NCBI GenBank assembly: GCA_036003045.1
Contig: DASYSS010000085.1
Span: 156,431 to 220,430 of the forward strand
Direction: 5' to 3'
DNA: 64,000 nt
From: Gemmatimonadaceae bacterium
GTDB lineage: Bacteria > Gemmatimonadota > Gemmatimonadetes > Gemmatimonadales > Gemmatimonadaceae
The notes beneath the pieces were generated by a model. That model had not been told where the DNA came from, did no database searches, and worked only from the letters and a program-made list of their open reading frames with translations. Shown piece after piece: positions 16,017 to 25,556 of the stretch (position 1 is its first letter; every line of letters starts with the position of its first letter). Both the position numbers and the translations under genes were made by a program.

Positions 16017-18611
16017 GTGACGGCAAGTAGCGACGACGAACGACCGGTAGACAACCTCAGCGCGTACCGTGCCAAGCGGTCCCCGGATACGACACCGGAA
16101 CCGATGGGCACGGTGTCGGCCGTGCCGGGGCGCCTGTTCGTCGTCCACAAGCACGCCGCGCGGCGTTTGCACTTCGACCTCCGCCTCGAGATGGACGGCG
16201 TTCTGCGCTCGTGGGCCGTGCCGAAAGGGCCGTCGTACGACATGAAGGACAAGCGGCTCGCCGTGAAGGTCGAGGATCACCCACTCGAGTACGGAGATTT
16301 CGAGGGAGTGATCCCGGAGGGCAACTACGGCGCGGGCGGCGTCATCGTGTGGGACCGCGGCGAGTGGATCCCGCTCGAGGATTGGCGCGAGGGTCTCGCC
16401 AAAGGGAAACTCCTCTTCGAGCTGCGCGGCTACAAGCTTCACGGCAACTGGACGCTCGTGAAGATGAAGAAGAGCGAAAAGGACTGGCTGCTGATCAAGG
16501 AGCGAGACGCGTACGTCAAGTCGCCCGGCGACCAGTTCGAGGAGACGTCGGTTCTGTCCGGGCTGACGGTCGACGAAGTGAAGCTCGGTCGCAGTCCCGT
16601 CGCCGATCTACGCCAAGCCGTCGAAGCCGTCAAGGCGCCGCGCCACCGGGTCGACCCGAAAACCGTCGAGCCGATGTTGGCCGAATCGACGGACAAGGCG
16701 TTCACCCGCGACGACTGGCTGTTCGAGCTCAAGCTCGACGGTTATCGGCTGATCGCGAGCAAGTCGCGCGGCAAATCGATGCTCGTCACGCGCAAGGGGA
16801 ACGACTACACCGCCGTATTTCCCGAAGTCGCGCGCGCGCTGGAGGCGCTCCCGTTCGACGAGATCATCATCGATGGCGAAGTCGTTTGCCTCGACGACGC
16901 AGGCAAGCCGAGCTTCGCCCGACTCCAGCAGCGCGGCACACTGCACAATCCGGCGGAGATCAAGCGTGCGGCCGTCGAGCTGCCGGCGACCTTCTTCGCG
17001 TTCGACTTTCTCGCGTTCGAGGACTTTGATCTCCGGCCGCTTCCGCTCAAGGTTCGCAAAGCGCTGCTCTTGTCGGCGCTGCCCAAGCTCGGGGCGATCC
17101 ATCCGCTCGACCACATCGAGGGCGAGGGCGAGGCGTTTCTCGCGCAGGTCGAGAAGATGGGGCTCGAGGGCATTCTCGCGAAACGCGCCGACGCATCCTA
17201 TCGCGCGGGGCGCAGTGATCTCTGGCTCAAGATCAAAGCCGAAAAGAGCGACGACTTCGTGATCGTCGGCTTCACGAGCCCCAAAGGGAGCCGGTCGAGC
17301 CTCGGCGCGCTGCAACTCGCGGATTTTGTGGACGGAGCGCTCGTGTACTCGGGGCGGGTCGGCACCGGATTCAACGACTCGTTGCTCGAGGAGCTCGCGT
17401 CGATGTTCGAGTCGATCATTCGTGAGACGCCGCCTTGTGGTCCGCCGATCCGCACCGATAGCGGCGCGACGGCCGCCGTCATTCCCGAGACGAAGACGAC
17501 GACGTGGGTCGAAGCGGTCAACGTGTGCGAAGTGCGCTTTCGCGAGTGGACGCCGGACGGCGTGCTGCGCCACGCGGCCTTCCTTCGCATGCGCTATGAC
17601 AAGGATCCGCGCGAGTGCGTACGCCAGGGCACAACGCCCGCGCCCTCGAATGCGGCGACGCCGGCCCCGACTGGAGTCGAAGAGCCGCCACCGCCGCTGA
17701 AACCCGCGCCGGTCGAGAAGGCCTTCAACTTCTCGAATCTCAAGAAGGTTTATTGGCCGAAGGAGCATTACACCAAGGGCGATCTCGTCGAGTACTATCG
17801 CGCGATCTCGCCGTGGATGCTGCCGTATCTGCGCAACCGCCCGCTGGTGATGACGCGCTTCCCCGACGGCATCGAGGGCAAGCAGTTCTATCAGAAAGAC
17901 GCGCCCGAATTCGCCCCGTCGTGGATCGAGACGATTCCCATATGGAGCGAGGACACGCAGCGAGACATCAAATACTTTGTCGCCAACGACGTCGAGTCGC
18001 TGCTCTACGTCGCCAACCTCGGCTCGATTCCGATCCACATCTGGAACAGCCGCGTCGGTTCGCTCGAGCAGCCCGATTGGTGCGTGATCGACCTCGACCC
18101 GAAAGAGGCGCCCTTCTCCGACGTGATCAAGTGCGCCGTCGTCTTCAAGGCATTGACGGATGTCATCGGCCTGCCGAGCTACATCAAGACGACCGGCAAG
18201 ACGGGACTCCACATCATGATTCCGCTCGGCCGGCAGCTGACGTACGCGCAGTGTCGCACGATGGGCGAGCTGCTCGCGCGCGTCGCGCTGCGCGAGCTCG
18301 ATCCCATCGCGACGATCACGCGTCACGTGAGCAAGCGCGGCGACAAGGTGTACCTCGACTATCTGCAGAACCGCCACGGCCAGCTGATCGTCGCGCCGTT
18401 CTGCGTGCGGCCGCTGCCCGGAGCGACCGTTTCGATGCCGCTCCTTTGGGACGAGGTGAACAAGGACCTCAACCCGAAGGACTACACGATCAAGAACGCG
18501 ATCGAGCGGATGGAAGCGCTGAAGAGCGATCCGTTGCTGCCCGTTCTCGACGACAAACCGAACCTCGCCGAGGTCCTCGAGAAGCTCGCTGGAATGATGA
18601 ACGGCGATTAA
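16017..18611 (+). CDS. ligD: ATP-dependent DNA ligase LigD (PE-ligase-polymerase)
   Basis: An 864-residue multidomain NHEJ ligase. GTG 16017 places the family's LSAYRAKRSPDTTPEP close to the N-terminus; the ATG at 15915 lies in the ku promoter region. Order of domains: 3'-phosphoesterase (about 40-180, with HKHAARRLHFDLRLE and HPLEYGDFEG), adenylating ligase (about 215-530, catalytic Lys239 in KLDGYR) with its OB fold, a Pro-rich linker, and the primase-like polymerase domain (about 570-860, NLKKVYWPKEHYTKGDL and the VIDLDPKEAPF metal site). This is the Pseudomonas-type order and not the mycobacterial one. It forms the two-component NHEJ system with Ku. Confidence 0.97.
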   Translation: MTASSDDERPVDNLSAYRAKRSPDTTPEPMGTVSAVPGRLFVVHKHAARRLHFDLRLEMDGVLRSWAVPKGPSYDMKDKRLAVKVEDHPLEYGDFEGVIPEGNYGAGGVIVWDRGEWIPLEDWREGLAKGKLLFELRGYKLHGNWTLVKMKKSEKDWLLIKERDAYVKSPGDQFEETSVLSGLTVDEVKLGRSPVADLRQAVEAVKAPRHRVDPKTVEPMLAESTDKAFTRDDWLFELKLDGYRLIASKSRGKSMLVTRKGNDYTAVFPEVARALEALPFDEIIIDGEVVCLDDAGKPSFARLQQRGTLHNPAEIKRAAVELPATFFAFDFLAFEDFDLRPLPLKVRKALLLSALPKLGAIHPLDHIEGEGEAFLAQVEKMGLEGILAKRADASYRAGRSDLWLKIKAEKSDDFVIVGFTSPKGSRSSLGALQLADFVDGALVYSGRVGTGFNDSLLEELASMFESIIRETPPCGPPIRTDSGATAAVIPETKTTTWVEAVNVCEVRFREWTPDGVLRHAAFLRMRYDKDPRECVRQGTTPAPSNAATPAPTGVEEPPPPLKPAPVEKAFNFSNLKKVYWPKEHYTKGDLVEYYRAISPWMLPYLRNRPLVMTRFPDGIEGKQFYQKDAPEFAPSWIETIPIWSEDTQRDIKYFVANDVESLLYVANLGSIPIHIWNSRVGSLEQPDWCVIDLDPKEAPFSDVIKCAVVFKALTDVIGLPSYIKTTGKTGLHIMIPLGRQLTYAQCRTMGELLARVALRELDPIATITRHVSKRGDKVYLDYLQNRHGQLIVAPFCVRPLPGATVSMPLLWDEVNKDLNPKDYTIKNAIERMEALKSDPLLPVLDDKPNLAEVLEKLAGMMNGD

Positions 18612-18717
18612 GACTTTCGCGCCGCGTTCACGACGCCGTAGAGTCCCTTCCCCGCCTTGGTCACCGTCGCGACGGCTGCCGCGATGTCGGATACGGACGT
18701 GACATCGAGGCGGCCGC
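18608..18717 (-). pseudogene. remnant of a short-chain dehydrogenase/reductase gene
   Basis: Between ligD and the YeaQ-type gene, the minus strand encodes a 35-residue stretch LDVTSVSDIAAAVATVTKAG followed by KGLYGVVNAARKS and a stop. This matches the SDR region from the LDVTD motif (adenine pocket) to the LVNNAG motif; here the second Asn-Ala-Gly is degraded to NAARKS. Neither the N-terminal GxxxGxG nor the catalytic YxxxK is nearby. It overlaps nothing and has no start codon of its own, so it is read as a gene fossil, left by a deletion that may have brought ligD and the stress protein together. Confidence 0.6.
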
Positions 18718-18720
18718 TGC

Positions 18721-18984
18721 TCAAAGGGGTCGTCGTCCGACGCCGCGGATCAATCGGAGAATGAAGAGGAGAACGACCGCTCCGATGAACGCGACGAGGA
18801 TCGTGCCGGGGAGACCACCGAGGGGCACGCCGGCGCCGAGCGTCGCCAAGATCCAGCCGCCGATGAACGCACCGACGATTCCGATGATGATGTCGCCGAC
18901 CAGACCGTAGCCCGTACCGCCCATCACCATGGATGCGAGCACGCCCGCGACCAATCCGACGATCAACCACGTCAAGAGACTCAT
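18721..18984 (-). CDS. GlsB/YeaQ/YmgE family membrane protein
   Basis: An 87-residue very hydrophobic protein with three predicted membrane helices and the glycine-rich family pattern: LTWLIVGLVAGVLASMVMGG, then VGDIIIGIVGAFIGGWIL and a last helix before RLIRGVGRR. These transglycosylase-associated or general-stress membrane proteins are often induced by stress; a molecular function is not established. It is a single gene, convergent with ligD across the SDR remnant. Confidence 0.93.
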   Translation of the reverse strand: MSLLTWLIVGLVAGVLASMVMGGTGYGLVGDIIIGIVGAFIGGWILATLGAGVPLGGLPGTILVAFIGAVVLLFILRLIRGVGRRPL

Positions 18985-19089
18985 ATGAGCCGCCCAGAGA
19001 GTTAGTCGCCCCGGCTCAAAGCAACGGACGTGCCTGGCGGCTCACGGATGAGTCCCCTCTGAGCAGCGCGATACAGAAACACGCCTCGG

Positions 19090-21837
19090 CTACTCACATC
19101 GGATCGCGACCAAGGGATCGACACGCGCCGCGTTGCGCGACGGAACGAGTGCGGCGATGACGCCGACGAGTACCAGCACGGCGGCCCCCGACGCGAGCGG
19201 CGCGGGATCGAACGGCGTGACGCCGTAGAGCAGCGCGCGCAGCGACCGCGCCCCGAACAGCGCGAATGGAATCCCAAGCATGACACCGACCGCGATCACG
19301 CGCAGCGCCTGGCCGATCACCATTCCCACGACCTGGCGTCGCCCCGCGCCGAGCGCCATCCGCACGCCGATCTCGCGCGTCCGCGCCGAGACCTGGAACG
19401 CCATCACGCCGTAGAGTCCAATCGCGGCCAGCAACAATGCGACGAAGCCGAACGCGGCGGACAACGACGCCATGGCGCTCTCTCGGCCGACCGTCATGGA
19501 GAGCAGATCGGTCATCGGCAGCAGATGGCGAATGCGGATCTTGGGCAGTTCGCCAAGAATGATCGCGCGCGCGGGCGGTACGAGCTGCGACGGTGGCACC
19601 GTCGTGCGAATGGCGAATACCGCGCGATCGCTCATGGCGGGCCACTGCCGGCGCGTGAGATACACGGTGCTCGGCGCCGGGGAGCGGAGATCGGACTGCT
19701 TCGCGTCGGCCACTACGCCGACGATCGTCCGATTGCGTCCCCCACCCCCACCCCCACCCCCTTCGTCTCCGGGGGTGCTGCCCGCCTGAAAGCCGATCGA
19801 CTGACCGCTGCCCGCCCGAAAGCCGATCGACTGACCGAGCGGACTTCTCCCGGGAAAGAATTGCTGTGCCAGATGCTCGCTGATCACGGCGACGCGCGGA
19901 CTCCCCAGCACATCGTTCTCGTTGAAATCTCGACCGGCGACGAGCGCGATGCCGAGCGTCTCGAAGTAGCGCGGCGCGACGGCGAAGCTCGCGACCTCCA
20001 CTTGGTCGTCCGACGCGGTCTCGAATCCCGGAGCGTCGAGGCTTCTCGTCGGCAACCCTCCATAGATCAGGGGGACGACGAACGACTCGGCGACCGACTT
20101 CACGCCGGGCATCGCCGCAAAGCGAGCATGGAACGTCGGCACCAGCGACTGAAGCAGCGTATCGCTGTGCGGCGTGTCGCGGGCGTCGAGCTGCACGATG
20201 AGGAGCGTCTCCGGCTGGCTGCCGCCGACGGCCTCGGTGAGATGCCGGAGAGTCGCGTTCAACAGGCCCGCCGACGAGAGGAGCAGCAGCGCCAGCCCGA
20301 CCTGCACGGCGACGACGCTCTTGTCGAGCGCGCGGACGCGCCGGCCGGCGGTCTGATGGTCGCGAAGGCCCGCGACGATGTCGCCGCGCGTGGCTCGCAG
20401 CGCCGGGACGACGCCGAAGATCAGGCCGCACCCGAGCGCGACCGAGGCGGTGAAGCCGAAGATCATGAGGCTCGGGCGAATGGCGACGAACGGCTCGAGC
20501 ATCGCCAGTCCCGCCGGCATGTTCCGCGACAGAACCGCCGAACCCCAGATCGCGAGGAGAATTCCCGTCGCGCCGCCGAGGAGCGCCAGCAACACCGATT
20601 CGGCCAACAGTTGTCGGATGATGCGCCCTCGCGAAGCGCCGAGTGAAAGACGAACCGCGAGCTCACGCGCTCGGGCCGCCGCTCGGGCCAGAAGCAAGTT
20701 GCCGACGTTCGTGCACGCTATGAGCAGGAGGACTGCCACTCCGCCCATTAGAGCAAGCAATACGTTCTCGTATTGCGCGCGAACGTCGATCTTCCTGCCT
20801 TCGGTGATGCCGTTGCTGATGTCGAGAAAGCCGATGCGTTGGATTCCCTGCCTCGAGCGCGGAAACGCCAGCGCGCCGTTCGCGCAGCAGCGGGAGAAGA
20901 CCGTTTCGAGCGCGGATCGCAGGCGCAACGAGTCCGCGCCGAACCGCGCGATGAGAAAGAGGTCGGGCCGTCGTTCACCGGCCGGCCGGTGTTGCATCGC
21001 CGGAACGGCGGTCATCGGAACCGTCATCTCGTAGGCGCTGCCGAGCCTGAGACCGTGATATCCTGCGTCGCTCACACCGACGATCGTGAAGAGCTGGTCG
21101 TTCAGCTTGATCGTTTTGCCGAGCGCCGCACTGGGGCTCCCGAAGCGCGCGTTCGCCGAGGCGTTCGAGAGGACCGCGATTTGGGCGCCGTTCCGAACGT
21201 CGGCCGGAGAAATCGGACGCCCAACGGCCATCGGGACGCCGACGACCCGGAAGAACGCGCCGTCCACGGCATCGATGTTCACCCCACCGACGCGCACGCC
21301 GTTGATCTCGCCGTTTGCCGCGTCGGTTGAATGAAACGACGCGAGGTCGGTCGGCACGCCGGCTTTCACCGCCGGAACTTCGTCGGAGGTGAAGAACGCA
21401 CGCATCGGGCCGTCGGGCGAATGCGTCACGAGACGCAATGCGTCGGGATCGGCGACGGCCAGCTTCGCGAGCAACAGCGAGTGGATCATTCCGAAGATCG
21501 CCGCGTTCGCGCCGATGCCGATGCCGAGCGATGAGATTGCGACAAGAGTGAACACCGGCGAGCGACGCAGGGCGCGCCACGCATACCCGAGGTCCTGCCG
21601 CGTCACGTCGAGCCAGCGCGTCACTCCCATCCAGCGCGCTTCTTCCTTGAGATAGGTCGGATTGCCGAAGTCGCGCCGCGCCGCAAGGCGCGCGTCGTCG
21701 GACCCCGCTCCGTCGTGCATCCGCTGCTGCTGGTCGAGGCTCTGATGGATCGCGTACTCCTCGGCGCGGTCGCGGTCAGCTTCGCCGCTGCGCAGGGCGG
21801 TTCGGATTCTGTGTCGAAGGGCATCGAAGGCTGACAT
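19090..21837 (-). CDS. ADOP-type ABC transporter permease (module 2)
   Basis: A 915-residue duplicated orphan permease like the one at 919, with a cytosolic prefix, MacB-like periplasmic domains and two FtsX blocks (ARARELAVRLSLGASRGRII and SARTREIGVRMALGAGRRQV). The gene starts six bases after the PadR stop. An unusual in-frame insertion lies in the second periplasmic domain: the decapeptide GQSIGFRAGS is tandemly repeated and followed by a run of eight glycines (about 19741-19835). As in module 1 no ATPase is adjacent. Substrate unknown. Confidence 0.92.
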   Translation of the reverse strand: MSAFDALRHRIRTALRSGEADRDRAEEYAIHQSLDQQQRMHDGAGSDDARLAARRDFGNPTYLKEEARWMGVTRWLDVTRQDLGYAWRALRRSPVFTLVAISSLGIGIGANAAIFGMIHSLLLAKLAVADPDALRLVTHSPDGPMRAFFTSDEVPAVKAGVPTDLASFHSTDAANGEINGVRVGGVNIDAVDGAFFRVVGVPMAVGRPISPADVRNGAQIAVLSNASANARFGSPSAALGKTIKLNDQLFTIVGVSDAGYHGLRLGSAYEMTVPMTAVPAMQHRPAGERRPDLFLIARFGADSLRLRSALETVFSRCCANGALAFPRSRQGIQRIGFLDISNGITEGRKIDVRAQYENVLLALMGGVAVLLLIACTNVGNLLLARAAARARELAVRLSLGASRGRIIRQLLAESVLLALLGGATGILLAIWGSAVLSRNMPAGLAMLEPFVAIRPSLMIFGFTASVALGCGLIFGVVPALRATRGDIVAGLRDHQTAGRRVRALDKSVVAVQVGLALLLLSSAGLLNATLRHLTEAVGGSQPETLLIVQLDARDTPHSDTLLQSLVPTFHARFAAMPGVKSVAESFVVPLIYGGLPTRSLDAPGFETASDDQVEVASFAVAPRYFETLGIALVAGRDFNENDVLGSPRVAVISEHLAQQFFPGRSPLGQSIGFRAGSGQSIGFQAGSTPGDEGGGGGGGGRNRTIVGVVADAKQSDLRSPAPSTVYLTRRQWPAMSDRAVFAIRTTVPPSQLVPPARAIILGELPKIRIRHLLPMTDLLSMTVGRESAMASLSAAFGFVALLLAAIGLYGVMAFQVSARTREIGVRMALGAGRRQVVGMVIGQALRVIAVGVMLGIPFALFGARSLRALLYGVTPFDPAPLASGAAVLVLVGVIAALVPSRNAARVDPLVAIRCE
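19741..19835 (-). repeat. in-frame tandem duplication and poly-Gly tract in the permease
   Basis: A 30-base unit encoding GQSIGFRAGS occurs twice in tandem, followed by a CCCCCA-type microsatellite encoding eight glycines. Both keep frame. The corresponding place in module 1 (GQCLRPVAPS) has neither. Confidence 0.85.
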
Positions 21838-21843
21838 GGGACC

Positions 21844-22176
21844 TCACGTCGTCTTGAGGACGCGAACGATGGCGGCGTACATCGACTCGAACGCGGAGAC
21901 CTCGTCGCCGAGGCAGCGGCGGCCGCTGGCGGTGATCGTGTAGTAGCGCGCGCGACGCCCGGTGTGGGACCGGTCCCACTTCGCGGTCACGTGGCCCGCG
22001 CGAAGGAGCCGCTCGAGGGCGGGGTACAACGATCCCTTCTCGACGCGGATGACGTCGGCGGAGGTGCGCTCGATGTGCTGGCCGATGCCGTAGCCGTGCA
22101 TTCGGCCCAAGCTGAGTGTGCGAAGGACCAGCATCTCGAGCGTGCCCGGCACCAATTCCTGCGACTTGTCGGTCAT
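21844..22176 (-). CDS. PadR family transcriptional regulator (module 2)
   Basis: A 110-residue PadR repressor with [24 protein letters not shown], the recognition segment [17 protein letters not shown] and the wing [12 protein letters not shown]. It is transcribed just ahead of the module 2 permease and divergent from the CocE hydrolase. A palindrome overlaps its start codon (22175-22217), so it probably represses its own operon, and perhaps the hydrolase as well. Confidence 0.94.
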   Translation of the reverse strand: MTDKSQELVPGTLEMLVLRTLSLGRMHGYGIGQHIERTSADVIRVEKGSLYPALERLLRAGHVTAKWDRSHTGRRARYYTITASGRRCLGDEVSAFESMYAAIVRVLKTT

Positions 22177-22217
22177 GGATAGTCTGTCTGTCTATGACGG
22201 TAAGACTATCTATCCAT
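22175..22217. promoter_or_regulatory. palindromic operator candidate before padR module 2
   Basis: ATGGATAGTC (22175-22184) faces GACTATCTATCCAT (22204-22217), an imperfect inverted repeat with a 19-base centre containing TGTCTGTC. It sits over the padR start and in the intergenic region to the CocE gene. Binding by the local PadR is an inference. Confidence 0.5.
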
Positions 22218-22360
22218 TACCGCCGCTCGTCAAGGGCGCATTGACGACCTCGGCATCAGCGCGGCGGAAACGGAGTCGCGCCGTCAAGTCGGGGACGCCC
22301 TTCTTGACCCCCTGCGAACCCGGCCGCCAATTCCATCCGGACCTCACGAGGAGTCGTCAC

Positions 22361-24328
22361 GTGCGTCGCGTCATTCTCGCCTGCATCATGGCCACCGGTC
22401 TCACGGCGCTCGCCGCGCCAGCCACCGCTGCCCAGGGCGGCGGCGGATTGCCGGACAGCACAAAGGCGCATCGTTGGGACGTCGAGCACGAGCTGGAGTC
22501 GGTCGCCGTGATCGATCGGAAGGAAATGATCGCGATGCGAGACGGAATTCGCGTGGCGGCCGACATCTACTACCCGAAGGACCTCTCGAAGAAGTATCCC
22601 GCGATCTGGTCGCGAACGCCGTACAACTTCAACTACTGGGACGTTCAGAACGGCGTGCCGCGGGACATGACGACGGCTTTGAACGCGGTCAAGCGCGGCT
22701 ACGCATACGTCGAGATGCAGGAGCGCGGCCACTTCTTCTCCGAGGGGAACTACGACATCCTCGGTCCGCCGCTCACCGACGGCGTCGACGAAGTGAAGTG
22801 GATGACGAAGCAAAAGTGGTCGAACGGCAAAGTCGGCACGACCGGCTGTTCCTCCACGGCCGAGTGGCAGGGCGCGGTCGCGGCGCAGAACACGCCGGGC
22901 TTCGCGGCGATGAACGTGCAGGGATTCGGCGCCGGCGTGGGACGCATCAAGCCGTACTACGAGCAGGGCAACTGGTACCGTGGTGGTGCCGTACAAATGC
23001 TATTCATAGACTGGCTGTACGGCGAGCAGAATCAGGTCCGGCCGATGATGCCGAAGAACGCGACACAGGCGGAGCTTATTCGCGAGTCGAAGTCATTCGA
23101 CCTCGCGCAGCACATGCCGCCCGTGGATTGGTCGAAGGCATTCTGGACACTGCCCGAGCAGGACATCATGAAAGACGTCGGCGGCCCGAAGGGAATCTTC
23201 GCCGACTCCATGCCCGTCGCGACGGGCGGCGCCATGATCAAGCGCGCCCCGAACGATCCAGCGTGGTATCGAGGTGGCCTTTTCCACGACGACATGCGGA
23301 TCAACATCCCCGGCCTGTGGTTCATGTCGTGGTACGATGTGTCGGTCGGCCCCAACTTGGCGATGTACAACTTGGTCCGCAGCACGGCCAAAGGCGCCGC
23401 GGCGAATCAGCAGTGGGCGGTCATCGCGCCCACGGGCCATTGCGGCTACACGCGATCGACCGAGCACACCGTCGTCGGCGAGCGTGACATGGGCGACGCT
23501 CGGCTCGCGTACAACGACATCATGTTCGCGTTCTTCGACCGTTTCCTGAAGGGCGAAGGGGCGGGCGGCCAGATGCTCGACACCATGCCCAAGGTCCGCT
23601 ACTACACAATGGGCCTGAACAAGTGGCAGAGCTCCGATACGTGGCCGCCGCGCGGCGCGGAGCCGATGACGCTGTATCTCTCGAGCGGCGGAAACGCCAA
23701 CACGCTGAACGGCGACGGGGTGCTCGCCAAGGCGGCCCCCGCGAGCGACAAGCCCGACAAGTTCGCCTACGACCCCATGCATCCCGTCCTGTCTCACGGC
23801 GGCAACGTTTGCTGCCAGGGAAACGCGGTCGGCGCCGGCGCGATGGACCAGCGCGAGACGGAAGCCCGCGCCGACGTGCTGGTCTTCACGAGCGAGCCGT
23901 TCACCCAAGGCACCGAAGTCAGCGGACCGATCACGCCGACGTTGTACGTGTCGTCCGACGCCAAGGACACCGACTTCTCGATCAAGATCCTCGACGTCTA
24001 TCCGGATGGTCACGCGTACAATCTCGACGAATCGATTCAGCGCATGCGCTACCGAAATGGATATGACAGGCCGCTGGTGTGGATGGAGAACGGCAAGGTG
24101 ACGAAGGTGACCTTCCAGCCGCTCAACACCAGCAACTACTTCGAGCCGGGACATCGGCTGCGCATCGAGATCTCGAGCAGCAACTTCCCGCGTTTCGATC
24201 GGAATTTGAACACGGGCGGCCGCAACTACGACGAGTCGAAGCCGGTCGTGGCCCACAACGCCGTGCACCACTCCAGCGAGTATCCATCGTCGGTCACGCT
24301 CACGGTGGTGCGCAAGCCACAGCCATAG
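22361..24328 (+). CDS. secreted CocE/NonD family hydrolase (X-Pro dipeptidyl-peptidase S15 type)
   Basis: A 655-residue exported hydrolase. GTG 22361, preceded by GAGGAG, opens a Sec signal ([25 protein letters not shown]); the ATG at 22118 lies inside the divergent padR. The alpha/beta-hydrolase core is S15-like ([16 protein letters not shown], then a C-terminal jelly-roll with [21 protein letters not shown]). The nucleophile elbow reads [12 protein letters not shown], so Ser164 is the likely nucleophile but the usual GxSYxG ends in Thr. His is expected in the [11 protein letters not shown] segment. It may cleave esters, acyl-amino bonds or Xaa-Pro peptides. Confidence 0.85.
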   Translation: MRRVILACIMATGLTALAAPATAAQGGGGLPDSTKAHRWDVEHELESVAVIDRKEMIAMRDGIRVAADIYYPKDLSKKYPAIWSRTPYNFNYWDVQNGVPRDMTTALNAVKRGYAYVEMQERGHFFSEGNYDILGPPLTDGVDEVKWMTKQKWSNGKVGTTGCSSTAEWQGAVAAQNTPGFAAMNVQGFGAGVGRIKPYYEQGNWYRGGAVQMLFIDWLYGEQNQVRPMMPKNATQAELIRESKSFDLAQHMPPVDWSKAFWTLPEQDIMKDVGGPKGIFADSMPVATGGAMIKRAPNDPAWYRGGLFHDDMRINIPGLWFMSWYDVSVGPNLAMYNLVRSTAKGAAANQQWAVIAPTGHCGYTRSTEHTVVGERDMGDARLAYNDIMFAFFDRFLKGEGAGGQMLDTMPKVRYYTMGLNKWQSSDTWPPRGAEPMTLYLSSGGNANTLNGDGVLAKAAPASDKPDKFAYDPMHPVLSHGGNVCCQGNAVGAGAMDQRETEARADVLVFTSEPFTQGTEVSGPITPTLYVSSDAKDTDFSIKILDVYPDGHAYNLDESIQRMRYRNGYDRPLVWMENGKVTKVTFQPLNTSNYFEPGHRLRIEISSSNFPRFDRNLNTGGRNYDESKPVVAHNAVHHSSEYPSSVTLTVVRKPQP

Positions 24329-24346
24329 CGTCGCGGCGTCGGAAGC

Positions 24347-24378
24347 AGAAGGGGCGCCGAGATGCCGGCGCCCCTTCT
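24347..24378. terminator. bidirectional hairpin terminator
   Basis: Perfect 12-base arms AGAAGGGGCGCC (24347-24358) and GGCGCCCCTTCT (24367-24378) with an 8-base loop lie between the convergent CocE and lipoprotein genes. The A-rich and T-rich ends of the stem suit termination in both directions. Confidence 0.85.
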
Positions 24379-24397
24379 TTGCGGCGTCCCTCCGACG

Positions 24398-24904
24398 TCA
24401 CTTGAGCGGCAGCACCACCCACCATGGGTAGTCCGCGCTGTGTTCATACGCCATCGCCGCGACGTAAACGCCCTGATAGGCGCTCCCCGCCGGCGGCGCG
24501 ATGGTCACGATGTAGAGGCCGCCCGGCAGCGTCGGAAGTTGAAATCGCCCGTTCGCGTCCGTCGTCACCGACGCCACTTGCTGGCCAACTCCGAGCGTGT
24601 CGGTCGCCGTGGGCTGGCCGTGCGTGTAGGCCGTCACGCGCGCGCCGACGATGCGCGGAAGCGTCGAGAGTGTGTCGGTGCCCGGTGGAAACGGACTGTG
24701 TCCCATGACGGTGCCGTGAAACGACCCCGGCGTGGGGCTGGGAGGCGGCGTGGTGACCGGACTGCTGTCATTGGTCGCGCCCGGTACGAGACCCGCCAGC
24801 GGCGTCGCGACCGGCCCAGTGCTGGAGGAGTCCCCACCGCAAGCAATCGTGACTCCCGCGACCATGATTGCGCATACAACCCAACGACCGACACGAACGT
24901 TCAC
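24398..24904 (-). CDS. lipoprotein with carboxypeptidase-regulatory-like domain
   Basis: A 168-residue predicted lipoprotein. GTG 24904 has AGGAG upstream and gives a signal with lipobox TIAC (Cys22). A Pro/Ser/Thr linker is followed by an Ig-like module with the typical motif of carboxypeptidase regulatory-like domains: VGARVTAYTHG...VASVTTDANGRFQLPTLPGGLYIVTIAPP. Such domains are structural or sugar/peptide binding and carry no catalysis. The C-terminus has an aromatic patch (YPWWVVLPL). Function unknown. It is divergent from the DinB gene. Confidence 0.7.
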   Translation of the reverse strand: MNVRVGRWVVCAIMVAGVTIACGGDSSSTGPVATPLAGLVPGATNDSSPVTTPPPSPTPGSFHGTVMGHSPFPPGTDTLSTLPRIVGARVTAYTHGQPTATDTLGVGQQVASVTTDANGRFQLPTLPGGLYIVTIAPPAGSAYQGVYVAAMAYEHSADYPWWVVLPLK

Positions 24905-24980
24905 TGATGGCTCCTGAAGGCTTCTTCCGGTAAACTGCCAGTCGTCGCGTCGCGTCACTCGAGCTTTCACCACCTGTGAC

Positions 24981-25550
24981 ATGCACTACACGTTTGAAGG
25001 GATCCCCGACCACGCGATTCCCCGCGCGCGCGTGCGACTCATGCAACACGCGCTCGATACCTACGCGAGCGAGACCAACAAGGTCGGCTCGGTCTGGTCG
25101 CGCTTCGGCGACGAGGACCTCTCGTACCGTCCGCAGGCCGGCGCGTCGACGGTCGGTGATATTTTGCGGCACCAACTGCTCTCCGAGCGGCGATTCTTCG
25201 GCGAGTTTCTCGGCCTGCCGGAGGTACCCGCCGCGTCCGTGCTGCCGAATTCACTGACGACGCAGACGGCCGTCGCGCGGCTACTGGAGCTGGCGTCGCC
25301 ACGACTCGAGTTCCTCGCGGGGCGACGGCATCCGTGGTGGCTCACCGAGGTCGACTTCTTCGACGCGCGCCGCTCGCGAGTCTGGGTGTTCTGGCGACGC
25401 GTGCTGCACACCGCGCATCACCGCACGCAACTCACGGTCTATTTGCGGATGCTCGGCCGGCCGGTGCCTGCCACCTACGGTCCGACGGGCGACGAGAAGT
25501 GGGTCGGCGCGGACCCCACCACATCTGTCGAGGCGGCGTCTCGCCGATAA
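24981..25550 (+). CDS. DinB family protein
   Basis: A 189-residue DinB-fold four-helix bundle. The conserved pattern is an N-terminal helix, DILRHQLLSERRFFGEFLG in the second helix, and the HTAHHRTQLTVYLRMLG motif near the end, which carries the two to three His ligands for a divalent metal. Members include thiol transferases and proteins of unknown role. The C-terminal VPATYGPTGDEKW is common in the branch. The TfoX-like gene follows after six bases, so the two are likely cotranscribed. Confidence 0.9.
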   Translation: MHYTFEGIPDHAIPRARVRLMQHALDTYASETNKVGSVWSRFGDEDLSYRPQAGASTVGDILRHQLLSERRFFGEFLGLPEVPAASVLPNSLTTQTAVARLLELASPRLEFLAGRRHPWWLTEVDFFDARRSRVWVFWRRVLHTAHHRTQLTVYLRMLGRPVPATYGPTGDEKWVGADPTTSVEAASRR

Positions 25551-25556
25551 CCCAGC

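Noticed and set aside
18608..18970. A 120-residue minus-strand frame ending in the SDR-like segment as a live gene
   Set aside because: Most of it is a shadow of the GlsB/YeaQ-type gene; only the last 35 residues resemble SDR, with no start of their own.
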